A DNA stretch of 64,000 nt from Dermatemys mawii (lineage: Eukaryota > Chordata > Testudines > Dermatemydidae), in NCBI GenBank assembly GCA_007922305.1, contig ML677366.1, positions 10,884,823 to 10,948,822 of the forward strand. Direction: 5' to 3'. This document shows, one piece after another, positions 58,601-64,000 of the stretch (position 1 is its first letter; each line of letters begins with the position of its first letter). Under the pieces are notes generated by a model. The model was not told the origin of the DNA. It did no database searches and worked only from the letters and a program-made list of their open reading frames with translations. The position numbers and the translations under genes are program-made.

Positions 58601-60999
58601 TGTGGGATCCTCCCCACTTCCTTGGATAGTGACTCTCCTGCCTGAGAGTTCTCTGAGCCCAAGGAAACCATTGCCTTGCCCAGGGAAAGTAGGAACTCGT
58701 TCGGATCCCAGTTTGTGGTTCGCCCAGACAGCAGGATCCCCCTCTCCTTGTTGTCGGGCCAAAGGACCCCACAGAGAATACTGTCTGCTCAGGCAGCCGT
58801 ACTCTGAGTCTTACGCCTGTGCAAATGTGCGATCAATAGTCCATTGGGTTTGTTTCTGCTGGAAACCAGCCTCCGCGCCCTTCAAACAGACGCCGGCCTG
58901 CAGGTGTGTTCCCAGGAACTGCCCTGAGTGCCGACTGCTGGTGCTGACTTGGTGCTGACTGTTCTGCTCCCCCAGGCTCTACGACGCGCATAGCAATGGA
59001 TCAAACATACGGAAACTGACAACAATGCTCTGGGAGGAAAAGTGGGTTGGGGAGGCAAAGCCACAAAGCGGCGGTGGGAGGGGAATGCCTGTGCAGACAG
59101 GAGCGGGAGGTACCGGGGAAAAAACATCTGCAAGGAAGGGGCTGTTGCTGACCCCCTTCAGAGAGCAAAGCTTGGCTCACCCCACGTAGTCCACGCTAAC
59201 GGATCATGGCCCAGTGGCCCACTACCCTGTGAATTCTCCTGTTCAACCTCGTTGGTTTACAAGGAAGTCTCAACCCTGCATTAATAAAACCCCTTTGTCC
59301 GGGTGCCTAAACTGCTACTCATCTGACCTGAACTACACATACAACTTACGGCCAACTTCCACTCACCTGCGGCTCCACTAACAAAGCGGGTGACACCTTC
59401 TGTTCTTTTCCATTCCATCTCTCCATCCACCATTAATTTAATCTATTCACCTGGCCCTCAGCACCATAGCACCGGAGCACCTTGTACAAACGACATGACT
59501 GACCGCCTCAGCCTTCCCTTTGGCGCTCTCTGTCAGAGCAGTAGGGTCAACACCAAGTCCACACAACAGTGCTGCTTTTCATAGCCGTGCCCATGGCCGA
59601 CCACCCTGCAGGACAATGACCAATTCCTCAAAATTGCCATGACCTGGTGATGTTGCATCTTCATGCAGTGTTGCAAAGGTAGATGAGGACCGTTCTCAGC
59701 TGTCACACCAGCTCCCTCCTGGTTCTGTGAAGAAGAAAGCCAGTTCTAGGGAAGTCCTTCTTTATCTCCTGTGAGCCTGTGATCTCAGGAGGCTTCAGCA
59801 GAACCTCTCAGACCTTCAGCTTCAGTTTTGGATCTGATGCCATTAAAATAGGGAGCAGAAGAACTTCATTGCATCCTCACCACTGCTAAGCCTGCAACGT
59901 TTCTAGGGGAAGGGGGAATTAATAGGGAGAGCCAGAAATAAAAGGGGAAAAGGCGTCTGTATTGTTAACAGACTCCTTTGTTAATTGGTAATTGTTAACC
60001 AGATTGACAGCCTGCGAGTCTCCCTATTCACAGAGAAGGTAGACCAGGAGCTCCCCTGACATTGCTTCACCTAGATTTAACTCCCTGAGGTGTAAAAGGA
60101 AGCTAAAGTCCATCCAATCCTTGGCCTCTTGCTTGAGACTAGCAATGAAGTTGCCACTCATGGTGATGGGGGTTTATGAGGTGAATGCATATCTACCAAG
60201 AAGGGGGCTGAAACCACCAAAGTCATTTCATAAGGGCTATTCTGGAACAGCCATCAGCTGTTGTTGTTCTAGCAACTTTCCTTCACTCCTGACCCAGGCT
60301 TGATTGGAATCAATGAAAGGCTTTGTTGCCCATTCCCAATCTCCTGATCCAACTAGCTCTGCGAGGACCATGCTTGTGACCGAAACAGAAGAATGGGAAA
60401 GGAGCAAGAAGATTAATCACTAGCTAAGCAGGCCATAGCACAAATTCTTCATGGGGAAACAACAAATACGCCAGTCAAACTGCAGGAATGAAAGTTACAC
60501 TGATTGGAAATTCCGGCCTATAGTCAACCAAGTATTCACAGTCTGAGGGACCAGGTACATGGGTGTAAGGTTAGCTATCACCCCAAATTCCAGGGCTATA
60601 AACAAACACTTCCTGTGAAGGGACAGTGCTAGGAGCCTCAGCTTGCAAATGACCTAAGGCAAGAGTTCTCCATCCATTGCACACCGAGCCCATCCTGGTG
60701 ATCTGCAGAATGAAATACCATGAGACTTGTAGTGGGTTTAGCTCAGGCCGGCTCCAGCACAAAGCACTCTCACTCGAGAGTGGTTTGTGGGGTACTAGCT
60801 ACTAAAATAATATCAGGAACATTCTGCTTCATTGGGCCTGCAGCACATCTGTGTCCAACTGCTGGAAACTGGCCATAGATCAGTCAAAAACCCCACTGGT
60901 CCCCATAAGCCATCCTTGTCATTGAGAAGCACCTGCCTAGTCCCCAGCCCGGTGTACCGGCCCAGCCAGACCGACAGGGAGCCAGGCGGGAATTCTCAC

Positions 61000-61293
61000 C
61001 CTCGGACGGCGTGCAGCAGGCGCAGCGAGGGGTAGGCGGTGCGGACGTTGATGCGGTGCTTGAGGATGAGCTCGTTGACCCACTCCACGCGCTCTTTGCC
61101 CCCTTTGGCCATGAATGCGGGGATCCAGAGGATGCTGCCATTCAGGCTGTGGAGGCGCTGCAGCAGCTTCTCCCGCCAGGTCTCGTTCACCAGGTCCTCG
61201 AAGGCGCGCTGGATGACAGAAGGATTCATAGTCACAAGGTCTGTCTTCATCCCCACGTCCCAGGCATATTCCTGAACAGGGGCCAGATTACAC
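61000..61293 (-). CDS. ST8SIA2: ST8SIA2 penultimate coding exon (between sialylmotifs L and S)
   Basis: This 294-base exon encodes residues from about 184 to 281 of a 375-residue ST8SIA2: [39 protein letters not shown] and NGSI (two N-glycosylation sequons), [18 protein letters not shown], and [16 protein letters not shown]. The basic stretch from ILKHRINVR through AVRG into [10 protein letters not shown] of the next exon corresponds to the polysialyltransferase domain needed for chain building on NCAM. The acceptor TGTGTTGCAG ends at 61294 and the donor GG|GTGAGA is at 61000/60999. The exon starts one base into no complete codon (G then TGT) and ends with two bases of Gly, both consistent with the neighbouring exon. 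Compared with mammalian ST8SIA2 from memory, EYARDVGLK is EYAWDVGMK here. Upstream exons lie beyond the window. Confidence 0.97.
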
Positions 61294-61504
61294 CTGCAAC
61301 ACAGGAGAGAGCGTCACAGGGTGCTCCAGGGAAGGGGAAGGACAAACGTTAGATGGTGAATGTTAGCATTGGGGGAAGGTGCCTGATTGCCAGTCCTGTG
61401 GCTGCACCAAGCGTCCTCGCGACTCCCCGTGGCAGCGAGCTGCAATCCTGCCCTGGAAGGATGAGAGTGGAGCTCAGTCTCCAGGGCTCAGTCAGTCATT
61501 GCCC

Positions 61505-61791
61505 TCTATTCGCTGGGCTGGTTTGTTTACCTGCAGCATCCACAGGTTCAGCTGATCACGGCTCCCACTGGCTGCAGTTCACCGTCTCAGGCCAATGGGA
61601 GCTGCGGGAAGCGGCACGAGCCGAGGAATGTGCTGGTCGCCCCTTCCCACAGCCCCCATTGGCCTGGGATGGTGAACCGCGGCCAGTGGGAGCTGCAGTC
61701 GGCTGAACCTGTGGACGCTGAAGGTAAACAAACTGGCCTGACCCACCAGGGGCTTTCCTGGTGGACAGCATGCCAAAGGTTGCCGATCCCT
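61505..61791. mobile_element. Palindromic hAT-type element in ST8SIA2 intron, left end eroded
   Basis: The same family as 43748-44071. GGTTTGTTTACCTGCAGC on the left pairs with GAAGGTAAACAAACTGG on the right. CTCCCACTGGCTGCAG pairs with a CAGTGGGAGCTGCAG segment. The centre lies near 61640. The right end reads CCAAAGGTTGCCGATCCC. The outermost left part is missing. It lies about 210 bases upstream, in transcript direction, of the penultimate exon. Confidence 0.85.
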
Positions 61792-63380
61792 AGGATAGAT
61801 CATGCCAGACCAACCTGATCTCCTTCTTTGAGAAGATAACTGATATTTTTAGACAAAGGAAATGCAGTACATCTAATCTACTTGGATTTCAGTAAGGCAT
61901 CTGATACAGTTCCACATGGAAAATTATTAGTTAAACTGGAGAAGATGGGGATTACTATGAAAATTGAAAGGTGGATAAGGAATTGGTTAAAGGAGTGACT
62001 ACAACAGGTTATACTGAAAAATGAATTGTCAGGCAGAAGTTACTAGTGGAGTTCCTCAGGGATCAGTCTTGGGACCAATCTTATTTAACATTTTTATTAC
62101 TGACCTTGGCACATAAAGTGAAAGCGTGCTAATAAAATTTGCAGATGACACAAAGTTCAGAGGTATTGCCAATAAGGAAGAAGATCGGAATATCATACAA
62201 GGGGATTTGAATGACCTTGTAAACTAGAGTAGTAGAAATGGGATGAAATTTAATAATGCAAAGTACAAGGTCATGCATTTTGAGATTAACAAAAGGAATT
62301 TTACTATAAGCTAGGGACTTATAAATTGGGAGTGACAGAGGAGGAGAAAGACCTGTGTGTATTGATTGATCACAGGATGACTAAAAGCCATCAGTGTGAT
62401 GCGGCTGTGAAAAAGGCTAATGCAATCCTAGGATGCATCAGGTGAGGTATTTCCAGTAGAGATAGGGAAGTGTTAGTACCATTATCCATGGCATCGGTGA
62501 GACCTCATCTGGAATACTATGTGCAATTCTAGTCTATGTTTAAGAAAGATGAATTCAAACCTGAACAGGTGCAGAGAAGGTCTCTTAGGATGATCTGAGG
62601 AATCGGAAACCTACCTTATGAAAGAAGACTCAACGAGCCTGGCTCATTTAGCCTAATCAAAAAGAGGCTGAAGGGACAAATCATTGCTCTCTATAAATAC
62701 ATCAGAAGGATAAATTCAAGGGATGGAGAGGAGTTATTTAACTTAAGCGCCAATGTGGACACAAAAACAAATACATATAAACCATCAACAAGTTTAGGCT
62801 TGAAATTAGGTGAAGGTTCATAATCATCAGAGGAGTAAAGTTCTGGAACAGCCTTCCAAGGGGAGCAGTGGGTGTGAAAAACCCAACTGGCTTCAAGACT
62901 GAGCTTGATAATTTCATGGAGAGGATGGAATGATGGGATGGCCTACAATGGGCATGAGGTCCATCAGCAATTGCCAGTAGCAAAAAACCCCCAATGGCTG
63001 GAGACGGGACACTAGATGGGGAAGGCTCTGAGTTACTACAGAGAATTCTTTCCCTGGTATCTGCCTGGTGGGTCATATCCATGTGCACACCGGCTAACTG
63101 ATCACCAGATTTGGGCTTGGTAAGGAATTTCCACCTGAGTCAGATTGGCAGAGACCCTGGGTTTTTGTTGCCTTCCTCTGTAGCATGGGGCACAGGTCAC
63201 TTGCAGTTTAAAGTCGTGTAAGTGGTGAATTCTCTGTTACTTGAAGTCTTCAGACCATGATCTGAGGAGGTTAGGAGTCTATTACAGGAGTGGATGAGCA
63301 AGGTTCTGTGGCCTGCAACGTGCAGGAAGTCAGACTAGATAATCACAATGGTCCCTTCTGACCTTAAAGTCTGTCAGTCT
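61792..63380 (+). mobile_element. CR1 LINE, 5'-truncated, + orientation (antisense to ST8SIA2)
   Basis: With frame breaks, the motifs DLDFSKASDTVPHG-like (about 61885-61920), [16 protein letters not shown] (about 62050-62100) and FADDTKF (about 62140-62160) are CR1 reverse transcriptase. The 3' part ends in CAATGGTCCCTTCTGACCTT, the CR1 terminus, at about 63345-63380. It starts directly beside the palindromic element. Dead copy. Confidence 0.9.
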
Positions 63381-63382
63381 AA

Positions 63383-63475
63383 GTGACTTACTCAAGGGCA
63401 TGCACAGTGAGAAGTAGGATACAAGGGTTCTGATTCCTAGGTCCTGGCTGTAATCATTAGGACATGCTTGCTGCC
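63383..63475 (-). mobile_element. SINE fragment
   Basis: AAGTGACTTACTCAAGGGCA followed by GGGTTCTGATTCCTAGG and TCATTAGGACATGCTTG resembles the reverse complement of a tRNA-derived SINE core with its box B region. Short and decayed. Confidence 0.45.
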
Positions 63476-63586
63476 TTAATGGTTAATAACCTCAAAGGAA
63501 ATACAGGAACTGAAAGCCAAAGACATGGCCATCTGTGTGCCCAGGAACGCAGGAGCCAGCTCTGCTCGTCACCATCCCTGCTGGAG

Positions 63587-63856
63587 CCTAGTCCACACTA
63601 GTAAAGCCTGGCTGGCATAGCTACCCCAGTTTAGTTGTACTGGCAAACCTTCCTAGTGTACACTCAGTTTGTACCAGCAAAAAGTGCTTTTGCCAGTATA
63701 GCTTATCCTGGTTCCCTGAGCAAAATAAGTGATTTGGCAAAAGCACTTTTATGTAACTGTGTCTACACTAGCACTTTTGTCATAGAAATGTTGCAGGGAA
63801 ATCACCCCATCAGCCGACTTCATTGTACTCGTTCCTAGTATAGACCTTGCCTAGGA
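63587..63856. mobile_element. Inverted-repeat DNA transposon relic (TCTACACTAG type)
   Basis: GCCTAGTCCACACTAG at the left and CTAGTATAGACCTTGCC at the right are imperfect inverted repeats. An internal GTGTCTACACTAGCACTTTT pairs with AAAAGTGCTTTTGCC-type sequence. Non-coding. Within the ST8SIA2 intron. Confidence 0.65.
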
Positions 63857-64000
63857 CAATTGTCACTGCCGCTGCCATAAGACCACTGGCCTAACCCTTG
63901 CTGTGACTACCACAGCTTTTGTTTTCTAGGCTGGCATTTGTTCCATTTCAAGCTGCCGAGCAAACTACCTGGGGAACATTCCCTGAAGATCAGAGAGAGG

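Larger units (their letters stand above)
49215..60999 (-). other. ST8SIA2: Last intron of ST8SIA2
   Basis: It lies between the donor GTGAGA at 60999 and the acceptor at 49215 (minus strand). The phase agrees: the upstream exon ends with GG and the downstream exon starts with G, giving GGG (Gly). It holds two TA-flanked MITEs, a transposon relic at 51800-52060, a tetranucleotide microsatellite and repeat-free stretches at 53270-53720 and 58480-58590 that may be conserved. Other open frames in it (for example 53743-54138 minus, 58533-58958 plus) resemble nothing known. Confidence 0.9.

Overview
This is a 64 kb piece of vertebrate chromosome, most likely from a turtle; a crocodilian is the next best guess. 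The evidence is the repeat content: several CR1 LINE copies in both orientations, tRNA/MIR-type SINE relics, many short hAT elements with intact 8-bp target duplications, and families of non-autonomous DNA transposons with palindromic ends. No bacterial-type gene organisation is present, and nearly all short open frames are chance or lie inside repeats.

Two host loci can be supported, and they point toward each other. (1) On the + strand, positions 37047-37916 hold an intact, uninterrupted 289-codon gene for an F-actin-capping protein alpha subunit (CAPZA family). A good splice acceptor lies 35 bases before the start codon. An RFX X-box, a CRE-like site and a splice donor lie about 2.5 kb upstream, so it looks like a retrogene that acquired a promoter and a 5' non-coding exon. 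(2) On the - strand are the last two coding exons of ST8SIA2 (alpha-2,8-polysialyltransferase): the penultimate exon at 61000-61293 and the terminal exon at 48929-49214, separated by an 11.8 kb intron. The rest of ST8SIA2 lies beyond the right edge. From the human gene order (SLCO3A1, ST8SIA2, FAM174B, CHD2), the left edge should face the 3' end of FAM174B, but no FAM174B coding exon was recognised.

Layout: 1-10 kb has no recognised gene (possible 3' UTR at the very start). 10-18 kb holds a CR1 interrupted by a hAT element, SINE and MITE relics, and an AT-rich stretch that looks like conserved non-coding DNA. 18-34 kb holds more CR1s, an LTR-like element and MITEs. 34.4-38.0 kb is the CAPZA-like locus. 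38.8-43.3 kb is an old, nearly complete LINE on the - strand with a zinc-knuckle ORF1, reverse transcriptase, RNase H and a poly(A) tail. This architecture belongs to the I/R1/Jockey assemblage rather than to CR1, and is unexpected in an amniote. 43.7-48.9 kb holds a palindromic hAT element and the likely ST8SIA2 3' UTR. 48.9-61.3 kb is the ST8SIA2 3' gene portion. 61.5-64 kb is intronic and filled by a palindrome, a CR1 and relics.

The most interesting items are the CAPZA-like retrogene with its candidate testis/cilia-type promoter and altered actin-binding tentacle, the RNase-H-bearing LINE, and the nearly symmetrical palindromic transposon family, one copy of which sits about 210 bases upstream of an ST8SIA2 exon.
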